From Candidatus Poseidoniaceae archaeon (GTDB taxonomy: Archaea; Thermoplasmatota; Poseidoniia; Poseidoniales; Poseidoniaceae), in contig CASIBY010000004.1 in the NCBI GenBank assembly GCA_949373095.1, positions 1 to 62,166 on the forward strand: 62,166 nt of DNA. The letters are read 5' to 3'. How positions within the stretch are numbered: the first letter of the stretch is position 1; every line of letters begins with the position of its first letter. This document shows positions 8,472-19,600 of this stretch, in pieces. Under the pieces are notes generated by a model. The model was not told where the DNA came from, did not search any database, and was given only the letters and a program-made list of their open reading frames with translations. The position numbers were made by a program, and so were the translations under genes.

Positions 8472-11354
8472 TCAATCCCTACGGACGAGGAAGAGCAGTA
8501 AAAGGACAACAATTACCGTTGCGCCGATTGCTTGGAGCGTGGTATTGCCGGCCAAGTCAAGAACTCCTTCTGCGGGTTCGCCTTGAACGACAAACTGCAA
8601 ATTCTGACGGTCAAGAACTCCCGTGTCGGTTGGCTCTGCCGAGAGTGTGAATTTGTAAGTATCAGAAAGTTCTGCACCATAGGGCGCTCGGATGGTCGCG
8701 TTAACATACAAACGCTCTCCTTCATCCACCATACACATCAATTCATTTTGTTCAAAAGAACAATCACCGTCTCCGCTGTTCAAAACGACTGACCATCCAC
8801 GAAGGTTTTCGGAGGTAAAGACTCGAATCTCCGTCGGGACATTTCCAGTGTTGACAATTGAAATCTCATGTACGATGGCTTTTCCACCGTAGACCAAATC
8901 AAGCTCTTGTCGGGCCCCTGCCTCAATAAATTCAAGGTCTTGGATGACGGAGACATCAAGCATTATTGAGACCATACCCGTCCGATTTGCTGCGTTGGAA
9001 ACACTCGTGACAACAACCTCCAAAAGGCCACCTTGACCTGTTTCAGCACCAGGACTAACACGGATGGTCAGTTCAAAGTAAATCTCGTAAACTTTTGCTT
9101 CATGGCCGATCATAAGGCCTCTGTTGAGCATTTGATTCCCGACGTTGCTCTTCGAATCGCCCAAAATTGGCGCTCCATCTTCAAGAACAAAGGTCTCGTT
9201 AGCAATGTCCCAAATCCCATAACCACCAGGGATGTTAATTGGAGCAGAAACTGGAAGACCATTCAGTGTTAGCGAACGGGTAGCGATTCCTTCAAGCCCG
9301 TCCATTGTAAAGACGGCTTCGTCACGACCATCCCCCATGTTTGAAACCCACAGACCGTAGGTGACTTCTCCATTTGGAGGTAGGATTTTGGAACCACTTT
9401 TAGCGGTTTCACCATCCACTAGCCTCATAGACATTGCAAAGTTCCTATCGGATAAAATTGCGAGGAAATCAACCTCTCTCTGATTGTCAGGAATGCCGTC
9501 GTTGTCAAGATCTTGTGTGTTCGTATCGTCTTTGTTACGCACACGAACGGTGAGGAGTGTATTGTCAAGTTCCTCACCCGTAGGGATACTTACGACCAAG
9601 TACACGGTGGTAACCGTTTGAGGATCGAGGTTGATTTCCGTGAACTGCATTCCGTTTTCATCTTCAAACACGGTATCCCATTCAGGGCTTTCAGATTGGT
9701 CAACGACTGAAAGAGCCATTCGGTCGCGAACGTTACCTAGGTTGGATATTTCAATCGGGAAACTCACATCGGTTAAGGAACGCCCTGTTTGTTCAGTTGC
9801 AGGTGTCACGACTTCAAAGTCATGAATTGCTCCGACTGTCACTCTCAACACGACACTATCGTAGGTCGCCCCACCGCCTGATGGAAGAACTGAGAGCGTG
9901 ATTTCAACGGCTTCTGTTGCAAGAGCACCCTGAGGCACACGGATGGTCAAATCAACAGAAACCGAATCCTGATTTCCGTGCCGAGAACCAACCAGTACGG
10001 TTGACTGTTCCAATTGGATAGCCCAACCAGATGGTGCGCTCGATGAGGAGATGCGCAAGTTATCCTGTCCATTTCCTTGATTTGCGACCGTGACGACAGT
10101 GGATTTGTTGGTACCTGGGTCAATGCCATTCAGAAGTGTTGTTGCAAGAGATATACTTGCTCCGTAGGATTGGCCAACAACGACGCGCAGTTGTTTCTGG
10201 CAGTTTGGATCCACACTGCTACCATCCTTACCAAGAATTGTAATTACTGCTTCGGAACCTGCGTCTATTGAATCGTCAGGAGATACATCCAACTCGACCG
10301 AGACCGTTCCCTCTCCGTTATCGTAACGAAGGAGTCGGGACGAGGCTCCATCCACACTGATCCACCCTGCTTTACTTCCTGTAGATGCAATGCTAACGGT
10401 CCAATCCACGTTTCCTGTGTTGGTAAAAGTGGCCGTCAGTGAGGCTTCTTCATCGGGGTTGACCGACAATGAAGTCTTGCTGAGTTCAACCGAACAAGTC
10501 TTGAGTTGAGGGACAATGAGTTTGAAATCATCTGTGTCTTTTGCCTCTGTTGAAGGGTCATTGGTTACCGTGCCCGTGACATCCCAGCAATAGTCATCAG
10601 CAGATTGACCGTCCGGAATCTCAACTGTGGCAATAATGGTTTCGACATCTTCGCTATCAAGATTGATTGAAGTGTCACTGAGCGAAACGGTGAATTCCGA
10701 GGTACTGCCGCAGCCTGGTCCAGTGTTCTCATCAACAGTCAAAGCAATCGTTTCATTCGTCTGCCCGGTGTTTTCAACTTCAATTCTGTAGGTAAGTTCG
10801 TCTTCACCAGTCCAATCTTGTTCCTTGTCACCGCTGTTAACGGTGAGATCAACACCGAACACTGCGCTTCCTGAACCATCGCCAGCCGTTGTTGTGACGG
10901 TTGTTGTTTCTTGAGCGGGGGCTCCTGCAACATCTGGTGGAGTCGCCTGTTCGTTGGCGTTGACTGTTACCGTAGTGTCACAGGTCCCTTCTGCTGCTTG
11001 AGTAAGCGTCACGTTCATAGTAGCCTCCTCGTAAGCCCCGGATTCAATTGGACCGGGGATTTGAGTAATGCTTGAAGAATAGCCATTGCATTCCTGCGTT
11101 GCTTCTTGTGAGGTGCTCAACGAAACAGTCACCGGATTGGACCCTGTATTTCGCACACGGATAGTATACTCACCTGCTTCGCCCGGATTCACTTCCAACG
11201 CATTCGGGATTGGAGTAACTGTGATTGCGGCATCCCTTGCACCATCTGCAGAAACTGTGGGGGCAACCAAAGGTAGCACTGACAGTGACATCAAAACGAC
11301 GAGGAAGAGCGCCAAACGCTGGTGGGGAGCGGCCGCGCCGTCACGAGGTACCAT
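8472..11354 (-). CDS. Large exported Ig-like repeat protein with C-terminal membrane anchor
   Basis: 960 aa. An N-terminal signal peptide (LALFLVVLMSLSVLPLVAPT, cut near VSADG) is followed by about seven to eight beta-sandwich repeats. Each has phrases such as VNPGEAGEYTIRVRNTGSNP, SVNPDEEASLTATFTNTGN and ISNLGNVRDRMALSVV, the pattern of CARDB/NPCBM-associated Ig-like domains found in archaeal surface proteins. The C-terminus is one hydrophobic helix (AIGATVIVVLLLLFLV) followed by RRD, so the protein is anchored with nearly all mass outside. No catalytic motif is visible. Probably a cell-envelope or adhesion component. Same orientation and style as the following surface-protein genes. Confidence 0.75.
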   Translation of the reverse strand: MVPRDGAAAPHQRLALFLVVLMSLSVLPLVAPTVSADGARDAAITVTPIPNALEVNPGEAGEYTIRVRNTGSNPVTVSLSTSQEATQECNGYSSSITQIPGPIESGAYEEATMNVTLTQAAEGTCDTTVTVNANEQATPPDVAGAPAQETTTVTTTAGDGSGSAVFGVDLTVNSGDKEQDWTGEDELTYRIEVENTGQTNETIALTVDENTGPGCGSTSEFTVSLSDTSINLDSEDVETIIATVEIPDGQSADDYCWDVTGTVTNDPSTEAKDTDDFKLIVPQLKTCSVELSKTSLSVNPDEEASLTATFTNTGNVDWTVSIASTGSKAGWISVDGASSRLLRYDNGEGTVSVELDVSPDDSIDAGSEAVITILGKDGSSVDPNCQKQLRVVVGQSYGASISLATTLLNGIDPGTNKSTVVTVANQGNGQDNLRISSSSAPSGWAIQLEQSTVLVGSRHGNQDSVSVDLTIRVPQGALATEAVEITLSVLPSGGGATYDSVVLRVTVGAIHDFEVVTPATEQTGRSLTDVSFPIEISNLGNVRDRMALSVVDQSESPEWDTVFEDENGMQFTEINLDPQTVTTVYLVVSIPTGEELDNTLLTVRVRNKDDTNTQDLDNDGIPDNQREVDFLAILSDRNFAMSMRLVDGETAKSGSKILPPNGEVTYGLWVSNMGDGRDEAVFTMDGLEGIATRSLTLNGLPVSAPINIPGGYGIWDIANETFVLEDGAPILGDSKSNVGNQMLNRGLMIGHEAKVYEIYFELTIRVSPGAETGQGGLLEVVVTSVSNAANRTGMVSIMLDVSVIQDLEFIEAGARQELDLVYGGKAIVHEISIVNTGNVPTEIRVFTSENLRGWSVVLNSGDGDCSFEQNELMCMVDEGERLYVNATIRAPYGAELSDTYKFTLSAEPTDTGVLDRQNLQFVVQGEPAEGVLDLAGNTTLQAIGATVIVVLLLLFLVRRD

Positions 11355-11423
11355 ACCATCGCCTCAGAGTCATCCTATCAAAACCCTATGCTCTTTTTGA
11401 GTCAAAAGCAGGCTTAAAAAGCC

Positions 11424-14400
11424 TCAGGCTTGAACGAAGTGTTCTGAACTTTCGGAGCAATTAACACACTGTCCAAGCTGAGTTGCCTCACAGTTACCGT
11501 GGGCAATTCCGTGATACCGAGCGCCACACGAAGGACATCCAAGAATAGGCCCGATGACTGGCTCCCTGCAAGACCAGCACATAGGGGCGGGGGTGGCCAC
11601 CACAGCAGGTTCTGGAAGAGCATTAACTGGTAGTTGAGGGACTGCATAAGTTGGATGAGTCTTGGGGGGAAGTGTTGGTTGATTTTGAGGACTCGGTGTT
11701 CGGCGAAGGACTACTGCCCCAAGAGCCCCAAGAACGACGAGGAGAATAACCAATCCCGACACTACAGATGTGGTACTCAATCCTGATGTCAAGGAACTAC
11801 CGATGGGCTCTCCTTTTGAGGTTGCTGTAAAGGAAAAGGAACCTGAAGAATCCTCATTCCCGACCAAGTTCAAGTTCACTGTAGTTTCGCCGGGCTGATC
11901 GGCACGTAGGTCCAAACGAACCAATGTCGATTGCCCGACTTCAAGTTCAATGATGTCGTTACCATCGATTGAAGCCGACCAATCGTCTCCTGCATCTACA
12001 CGCACTTGACGCTCAAGGCGAGTGTTTCCCGTGTTCGTGATTTCAATCACAACTTGGTCGCCATCTCCAGTCTTGAAGGCCGGAACGCTCTCAACCTCCC
12101 ATCCCACGATTTCATTTTCACCAACGAGAAGGCCAACGGTCTTTGTCAGAAGTACACCCTCTCCTTCAAGTGTCACAGTGAAGGAAGGCTCAGCCAATGG
12201 CATAGCTCCATTTGCGATGAGAATAGAGCATGTGACTGGGGCCAATTGATTGAGTTCAACAGTCCCAGAGAAGGAGCAGTCCCCAAACAGTCCCGAATCG
12301 GTTTGCAAACTGACGCTTGGCGACCATGGCGTGGTCGCATCGTTACTGACTAGCCATGTGAATTTCATGGACTCTCCTGTTGGGTGAGAACCTGAGCCTT
12401 GAGGTGTTGAAAAACTGGTACCGTCAAGGAGTTCTAATCCTGCAAAGGTAAGGGATGGAGCAGCTAAAGTTTCAACGACCAAATCTCCGTCCCAAGAAAA
12501 CCGATTAGTTGGCACCTCGAGATTGAATTGAATCTGGCCTGATTTCGCTGCGCCGTTTCCTTCTAGCGTATAGAGAAGGCTTGTGCTGCTTCCCCATGCC
12601 ATGGAAACCAGTTCAATTGGGGACGTAATGGACCATCCCGGAGGAAGCGTAAATGATGGACTCAATTCAAGGTCAATGTTCCCGTTGTGTTCAACCGAAT
12701 ACAACAGAGAAACGGTGGAATTGGGACTTAGTTTCGAGTACGAGGACTCAAGATGAATGTAAACATCCCGAACGGTTTCTACTTTGATAGGGATTTCAAA
12801 GACTACCGTTTTTTGCAGTTCTGTTTGGCTGATTGCAATCAATTCAACCATGCGTTCTGCACCGGCTGCAGTCAATACTAACGGGGGCGAGAGCACGAGG
12901 TCAACCGACCTGTAGGCGCCACTGTCAATCAATCCAGTAGAACCGGACAAAGCCCCTCCTTCACTACCTAAATTAGAGAATCCTGCATCCCAACCCGTTG
13001 GAGGTACCAGGAATAAATCGTAACCAATGGCTGTATTTCCATTATTGATGAAACGGACCGTCAGGTTGGTCGGATTTGAAGGGTGTACTGGGACGATGGA
13101 ATAATCGAATTCAAGGTTTGCATTTGCCAGGTCCGGCACGATAAAACTGAGTTCAAATGGATACGTCACGCCGTTGTCTACATCAAGGCCAAGCAGGTCA
13201 ATTCGGTAGTCTCCAGGTTGAGGGGGTGCTGGATGAACCAGCGTAACCGTGATGTATTGAGACTCTTGACCTTCAAGACTGAAATTTGAGGTGGTGCTTC
13301 CAATATACCAGGGTACGCTTTGGCCGTTAGCGCTGTTGACTACTTGCCCGGTTTGCATTGAAGCATTGGTGGAAATCAGAGCCGTATTTGTCAACGTGAG
13401 ATTCCACGAGGTTGTCGTGATATTTGTTTCGGATAGGGTCATGGTTGCGGAAGGGGATTCCAATTTCACACCAGGGGCAGTAATGTTCACCGTGATATCT
13501 TGCCGATTGTTATTTTCCCGAATCTCCTCAAGCGTGTCGTCTGGGTCAATAATGAAGGAAAGTGTGCTTGTTCCCGCAGACTGCGGCGTCCAATCCCAAA
13601 CCATCTTCTTGGTTGAACCTGCCCCTAAGGCTGTTGATTTACGGCTTATTTCGGTTCCATCAACCTCAAAGATAACTGGGAAAGAGTTGGCCATCACGTT
13701 TCCAAAGTTGAACACTGAAGTTGTCAACTGAACGGGGTCCCCCACTTGTGGAATACCGACATCCATCTGGAATTCTTCGGGTTCCATCATCGGGTCGGGT
13801 CGCAAGTCATTGACACCATGACCCAAAACAGCGACGGCATAGGGTTGGGTTTGGGAGCCGCTGTGTTGCCCGTCTTGGATTTTAACCGTCCATGTCCCCG
13901 ACATGGCAGCATCGATGAGAACGACTTCCAAATTGTTCACTGTGTCTCTTGAACCGCCAGTTGTTGAACGGCCGTTAGCAAAGTCATTGCCCAAGTAGGT
14001 CGTCCCATCAGGAGAGGTGACTATCAGGTCGAGGTCATTGACGAGTTGGGCATTGGAGAATCTGGAGCCTCGCTCGTCAGACCATGTCAAGACGGCTTTG
14101 AACAAACCAGAGGCTTGTGAGACGTTGAAGGAGTAAGTTTTGCTGTTGCCTGTACCTGAAAGTAACGAACGGTCATCAACCCAGATACCCTGTCCCGTTG
14201 AGGGAGCAAGCGTGTTACGTAAGTTGATTCGGCCCCAGCCCTCGTCGTCGTTGGGTATGTTTCTTGAACCTACATCTTCGGCTCCAAGAACCAAGAGTGC
14301 CTTTACCAGAGCGCCTTGGGGTGAGGGGCGTTGTGCGATTTCTTCCAAGTATTCTCGGATCATCAAGGCCATACCAGCAGCATTGGGTGTAGCCATCGAG

Positions 14401-15968
14401 GTACCTGTATATTCGAGATAGTAGGAATTGCTCCATGTTGAACCGCCGGTGTCCGTTGCTTCTTGGGCACGGCATGAACGAACGTATCCCCCTGGGGCAA
14501 TGAGATCCGGTTTGATACGGCCATCATCCGTTGGCCCTCGTGAAGAGCCTTGCATAATCGAATCTGGAGCGCCGTTGTAGCGGTTTTGATGGTTTCCAAC
14601 CGAAACAACGTTTTTCGCAGTTGCTGGAGGAGAGACTGTTCCTGAATCAGGCCCGTCATTTCCTGCTGCAAACAGGATGGTCAGCCCTTCTCTTCCGCTG
14701 TAATAACGGTCGTAGTAACTTGCTCTGTCATCAACATCCTCAGTTTCGGAATTGTACTTTCCTTGTTGGCTAGCTGAACTTGAACCCCACGAGTTGGTGT
14801 GGGTGCGCGCATCGGCATTGTAAGCCGTATTCAACAAATTATTGAGAGAGGGGGATTGGAAATTGCCAGTGTTGTCATTTTCCATGGCTTGAAAGTACAA
14901 ATCTGCAGCATTGGCGACCCCAGAATACCCTCCCTTCGTCCCATCTCCAAGAACTGTGCACGACACGTGAGTCCCATGACCCGAGTGTTTGTCGGCAGTA
15001 GAGCCATCTCCAATAACGTCAAAATTCCCGACGACACGAGAACCAAAGTCGCCGTGGTCGTCATCCAGTCCAGAATCCGCAACCGCAACAACTTGACCTG
15101 AACCATCCAAATCGGTGGTAAAGTACGTCCTCATGGTATTGGTTTCCATATGTCCTCGGGCGTTATCATTGAATGCGGTAAAGGCTGGGTCCGGACGAAG
15201 ATACATCACCGCTGGTTGTTGCATGATGGTGAGGAGGTTTCCTTCCTCCACAAATCCCTCATAGCGTCCATCGTCCCAAGCTCTTGTTTGCTCAAGTCCT
15301 GAATGTGCAACATCACTGAGATGCTGGTCAATGACTCCGTTTCCGTTGTCCATTAACGTCACTCGTTCAATGGGGCCCTCATCGTTACGCCATCCTTCTA
15401 ATCGGATCAACATTGAAGAGAGTGCCTCTTCGCCGCCTTCCATCAGAAGAAGGTCCATCAGGGTTGATTCAACGAGCATACCTTTGGGAACTTCGTGACT
15501 TGCAGCGATTCCTTGAACCTGCTCCGATGTACGTAATGCAGTAGGAGTTCCTTGAACCATGAGTCCCGAAGGAGCGATGAATTCTCGGACTTCAAGCCCG
15601 TTGATGGAAGAGAGTTCATTTCGGACTTCGTTGAAGCGTACTTCATCAGAAACGAGCAGCAACAGGAGGTCGAAGCGAGGCTCCATCCATTCAGAGGGGA
15701 TCGGACGGTGCAGTTGTAAACCGTTCATGTCAAAGGTTCCAAAAGGTCCTACTGCAAGGGTATCTCGTTGTTCATCTACCAGCGATTCATCGAGAATCCC
15801 CACAGCGTCATGATAGACATTTTCCTTGATATCAAACCGAACCCATTCAGGCTCAAGAATCTCTTCAGCGTCCGTAATTGAATTCACGCTCATCATCGGA
15901 CTTGTAGATGCGACGAGCAGAAGGAACAGGAAGAGGATGACCCATCTTCGGTTTTGTCCTCCTGACAT
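11424..15968 (-). CDS. Subtilisin-like (S8) surface protease with Ig-like domains, TM anchor and cytoplasmic zinc-ribbon tail
   Basis: 1514 aa. Signal peptide (VILFLFLLLVASTSPMMSV), a propeptide-like region, then an S8 catalytic domain. Asp is in VVAVADSGLDDDHGDFG near residue 298, His in HSGHGTHVSCTV near 335, oxyanion Asn in ILFAAGNDGPDSG, and Ser in GTSMATPNAAGMALMI near 525. A P/pre-peptidase-like beta domain and several CARDB-type beta domains follow (VFNFGNVMANSFPVIFEVDG, SFIIDPDDTLEEIRENNN). After a C-terminal TM helix (VVSGLVILLVVLGALGAVVL) a short tail carries two CxxC pairs (CWSCREP, CPSCGARYHG) and CVNC, a zinc ribbon expected on the cytoplasmic side. Likely role: extracellular protein degradation or processing of envelope proteins. 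All three catalytic residues are present. Confidence 0.88.
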   Translation of the reverse strand: MSGGQNRRWVILFLFLLLVASTSPMMSVNSITDAEEILEPEWVRFDIKENVYHDAVGILDESLVDEQRDTLAVGPFGTFDMNGLQLHRPIPSEWMEPRFDLLLLLVSDEVRFNEVRNELSSINGLEVREFIAPSGLMVQGTPTALRTSEQVQGIAASHEVPKGMLVESTLMDLLLMEGGEEALSSMLIRLEGWRNDEGPIERVTLMDNGNGVIDQHLSDVAHSGLEQTRAWDDGRYEGFVEEGNLLTIMQQPAVMYLRPDPAFTAFNDNARGHMETNTMRTYFTTDLDGSGQVVAVADSGLDDDHGDFGSRVVGNFDVIGDGSTADKHSGHGTHVSCTVLGDGTKGGYSGVANAADLYFQAMENDNTGNFQSPSLNNLLNTAYNADARTHTNSWGSSSASQQGKYNSETEDVDDRASYYDRYYSGREGLTILFAAGNDGPDSGTVSPPATAKNVVSVGNHQNRYNGAPDSIMQGSSRGPTDDGRIKPDLIAPGGYVRSCRAQEATDTGGSTWSNSYYLEYTGTSMATPNAAGMALMIREYLEEIAQRPSPQGALVKALLVLGAEDVGSRNIPNDDEGWGRINLRNTLAPSTGQGIWVDDRSLLSGTGNSKTYSFNVSQASGLFKAVLTWSDERGSRFSNAQLVNDLDLIVTSPDGTTYLGNDFANGRSTTGGSRDTVNNLEVVLIDAAMSGTWTVKIQDGQHSGSQTQPYAVAVLGHGVNDLRPDPMMEPEEFQMDVGIPQVGDPVQLTTSVFNFGNVMANSFPVIFEVDGTEISRKSTALGAGSTKKMVWDWTPQSAGTSTLSFIIDPDDTLEEIRENNNRQDITVNITAPGVKLESPSATMTLSETNITTTSWNLTLTNTALISTNASMQTGQVVNSANGQSVPWYIGSTTSNFSLEGQESQYITVTLVHPAPPQPGDYRIDLLGLDVDNGVTYPFELSFIVPDLANANLEFDYSIVPVHPSNPTNLTVRFINNGNTAIGYDLFLVPPTGWDAGFSNLGSEGGALSGSTGLIDSGAYRSVDLVLSPPLVLTAAGAERMVELIAISQTELQKTVVFEIPIKVETVRDVYIHLESSYSKLSPNSTVSLLYSVEHNGNIDLELSPSFTLPPGWSITSPIELVSMAWGSSTSLLYTLEGNGAAKSGQIQFNLEVPTNRFSWDGDLVVETLAAPSLTFAGLELLDGTSFSTPQGSGSHPTGESMKFTWLVSNDATTPWSPSVSLQTDSGLFGDCSFSGTVELNQLAPVTCSILIANGAMPLAEPSFTVTLEGEGVLLTKTVGLLVGENEIVGWEVESVPAFKTGDGDQVVIEITNTGNTRLERQVRVDAGDDWSASIDGNDIIELEVGQSTLVRLDLRADQPGETTVNLNLVGNEDSSGSFSFTATSKGEPIGSSLTSGLSTTSVVSGLVILLVVLGALGAVVLRRTPSPQNQPTLPPKTHPTYAVPQLPVNALPEPAVVATPAPMCWSCREPVIGPILGCPSCGARYHGIAHGNCEATQLGQCVNCSESSEHFVQA

Positions 15969-16025
15969 GAATTACCCTCCTTCTTCTGCACTTTATCGCT
16001 TCGCTTTTCTTGGACAAACGATGCG

Positions 16026-16613
16026 TCAGTTAATTGGCCAATAATGTCGTGGGGCCTTATCCATAAAAATTTCTTGAGACCAGTCACCTACCGAGTGGCT
16101 CAGTTGGTTAATTTCTCTTAATTGCCCCGAATAATCAGTGTAACTCAGCGATATGACAAGTTGGTAATCGTCCCAAACCGTATGACCGATGATCATCATC
16201 TCCAACTCATCTCCAGCAATTGATGAGTGAGCCGAAATACGACTGATTGAGATTTCCATATGGTCCAAGTAATCCCCATCATCTGCCTGGAACTCGACTC
16301 GGATTTCCACATCAATAATGTCTCGGCTTCCATCATTATGGATTTCAGACATAATGAGATGGCCTCCACGCTGCATGTAGTGAGTTTCAAGTGAAACTGA
16401 GTCACGCGGAAGAAGCCAGTACCATCCGCTAAAAGTTAGCATGATGAATAGAAACACGACCGCTCCCGCCATCCCTACCCTTGACGGAGTAATCTCTTTT
16501 CCAAGTGTTTGGAGAAGTTTTGCCGCATCTTGAGCAGCCTCCCACGCTTCAAGGTCTTCACCCTCGGGCGTTTCATGGTCGCTACGAAGGTCTTCGGCTG
16601 TTGGTTGACTCAT
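16026..16613 (-). CDS. Single-pass membrane protein of unknown function
   Basis: 195 aa from the ATG at 16613 (MSQPTAEDL), chosen because the preceding gene stops at 16618. A cytosolic acidic N-terminus (HETPEGEDLEAWEAAQDAAK) is followed by one TM helix near residues 48-66 (VVFLFIMLTFSGWYWLL). The outside C-terminal beta-rich domain has short alternating strands (DVEIRVEFQ, LVISLSYTDYSG) and no Cys pairs. I do not recognise a family. Its tight spacing to the upstream large exported protein suggests that the two are co-expressed. Confidence 0.6.
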   Translation of the reverse strand: MSQPTAEDLRSDHETPEGEDLEAWEAAQDAAKLLQTLGKEITPSRVGMAGAVVFLFIMLTFSGWYWLLPRDSVSLETHYMQRGGHLIMSEIHNDGSRDIIDVEIRVEFQADDGDYLDHMEISISRISAHSSIAGDELEMMIIGHTVWDDYQLVISLSYTDYSGQLREINQLSHSVGDWSQEIFMDKAPRHYWPIN

Positions 16614-16617
16614 GAAA

Positions 16618-19600
16618 TCACCCAAACAAAAGTGCCAGTCCACTGGCTACGCCAGAACTGATGGGTTCAACCACCATGATGTGTCGCGTCTCAACAAATT
16701 CACCGGTTAACGAACCGACGAGAGAGAGGTCTGTGACCATGCCGTTAATTCCAATAGAAGAAGCAGTAGGGACGATACCAGTGAATTGTGCATCCAGCAA
16801 AACTGCTCGCCCATCTAGGCGTAGGTCTCCGAGTATAGGAACATAATATCCCGGCTGTACAAAGGCTTGAGCACTGGCAACCAAACGGCCTTCGTTGATG
16901 TCATCAATGATGATAACTGGGAATTCCCCGGGCCCTGTGTAAATATGGATGGTCGCCCCCTTGAGGTTTTCACCCACGACTTCAACCCGCTCAAGCGTGA
17001 CACCTGGAGCTGCAGGCAAGTCGGTTTGTTTGATGTATACCCGTTTCACGCCGCTATCAGAGGATACGATTCTCATGCCGTAGTCATCGGTTTGCTCAAG
17101 AACGAATCGTTTTGGAAGGTCTTCCGCAATCATCAACACGTCACCCTTTGCGTCGATTGAACGTCCTGTAGCCTCAAGATAGAGGTCCATGTCATCCGTA
17201 TTGGATGAATAGTCTAGTGTTCTCATCCCTTGGAATGCAGTTTGTTGACGAATGTCGAAACGAGAATCAGGGACTGTTGAAAGGTTCATCACGCCTGGTA
17301 AATTCTGCATGAATGCCGTTGAAGGCCACCAAAATCCATCAACGTAGCGAAGTTGCTTCAGCATTAACGAATCTGCTGAATGGTCATCAATCCGGAATTC
17401 TTCGGGGACAAAGAGATCAAGTTCCAATACGTCTCCGATGGTTGCTGATACATCGGTTGATTGAGGGATACCCATAACCAAAGCTTCAACGCGAGTAAGT
17501 GCTTGATGGTCAATCAAGAGTGCATACGCTGATTTTAATCGAACACCGGCATCATAACGCATGTCCATAGATACCCGTGGCACCGTGAGGTTTTCTTGAA
17601 CTGAAAACAAGACATTGACTTCAACATTGTTTGGCTGAGTTGTATCTAGGCCGTCAATCAACAATTCGAGGTCCTGACCCTCAAGCCCTCGTGCAACAAT
17701 GGAAATTTGTTCGCGTTCGGGCTGCCATTGAGACATTTTCAAGTCTATCTCGTAGGTCGGAACCTCACCAATCATTCTGAAATCATAGAGAATCTCAATC
17801 TTTCCAGCAGGTAAAGAAGGAAGCCAGGCCCTGATGTGCCAAGACCGACGATCTGTAAGTGTAATGCCCTCTTCTTCAAGAAGCGTGAGATTGACTCCGA
17901 TCAATTCTTCGTCGTAAATACGTCCGTCCTCGAGGGCGTCAACAAGTGCATCAGCAGCAGTAATGTTGGCTGCGTTCGCAATGGAAAGTGCTTGGTTGCG
18001 TTCGTTTTCCAAAATCATTCCGTCTTCAAGAATTTCGGTCATGGTAACACGGCTTGATTCGACAAAGGTGGGCATGCGCGAGAGGTTGAATGTGGGGAGG
18101 GTTTGTTCAATGGATTCGACCCCAATCCCATGTGACCATTCAGGTTCATTGACCAGATTGCTTCCTTTCTTCATGTCCACTGTCATGTTGAAGGCTTCTC
18201 CAGTGAAGAGGTCAAGACCAAGACTCATGTTTTCATTTTCACCAATCACGCCACCTACGTCAACGGTTAAGGCATGGACGAAATCATTGACGACCGTACC
18301 AAAGTCAACCAAATCTCCCAAGAAGAACGACAATGCTTCGATGCCTTCATCTTCACCAAAGGTTGGTAATTCAAGTCCATCCGAATCAACGTCGCTCGGT
18401 AGTGTAAGCGATATGTTTGCAGGAAGGGGCGCAAAATACACCTTGCCGTTAAGTCCGAGGAACGGATCCTCATAATTCGTATCGTCCTCAATGGACACAC
18501 CGAACGGAGAGGATTGAGAGCGGACCAGTTCAACTACGGAATTTCCTTCTGGGCCCGAGGAACCAGGTATGAGCGGGCTTAATCGCTGAATTGATGTTAC
18601 ATCGGAAATTTGAGTGCTCAAACTTGCTTCAGCCGTATCTTCATCCACCCAAAAGCGCATGTGGTCACCGTCCATGGTGAGTGGGACTGTGGCGTTTGTC
18701 ATCTGAACCTGAATGCTCTCCATTGGAGCATCAGCGACGTAACCCACCGTGTCTCCAAGAATCAATGAGAAGGTTGCCGGCAAGCCGTCCAGACGGATGG
18801 CGTTTCGCTGAGTACCGGATTCGCCGCCGTAAGTAATGGTCCCAATTGGCTCACTTGCGCTATATTGGAGCGCCTCTGCTTCTTGTAAAATGTTGAATGT
18901 TCCCGGACGGTTTGAAACGGTGGCGGACTGCTTGACTGCTTCATCAAGATTACCGTCGTTGTGCCGAATATGCCCGATGAGGAGAGATCCCGCTGCTTCG
19001 CCATCCAGTTCCATTATACGTATTTCATTCACTGGATCAAACGAATGCCGGACGTGGGAGATGCCTCCGATACGCATGCTCATGGCCACAGGGACCAGCG
19101 GGTCTTGTGGGTCCTAAGCGGCCGTTAACCACCTCGATATTGGTGTCTTCAGAGAGCAAGATGTGGTCCATTTCAGGCAACCAAGGCTGAGGGACTGCTC
19201 GCCAAGTGCAAAGGCCATTTCCCCGAGGTAGGTCGCTTCTCTTTGGGACGATGGGTAGACTTTTCTTCACCTGGTTGAAACACTCGGATGTCAACCTCTC
19301 CACCGGTTGAACCCGCAGTCCCAACAACCGCGTTGGGCAGTCCGTTGAGAATCGTCCCGATGTCCAATACGACCTCGATGACGGTCAGGAGGGCGTTGTC
19401 AAGCAATTGTGCAATTGAATTCAAATTCGGATTATCATAATTGATCCGACTCGTTCCACTTGAAGGGATGAGGAAGCTTCCTTGAATCACAATGACTCGC
19501 GGCACCTGTTCGACCCGAACGAGCATTGACGAACTGTCATCTTCATATCCTCCTCGTTTAAATGTTGAAATAAAGTCTAGAGAATCAATTGATCCTGTTC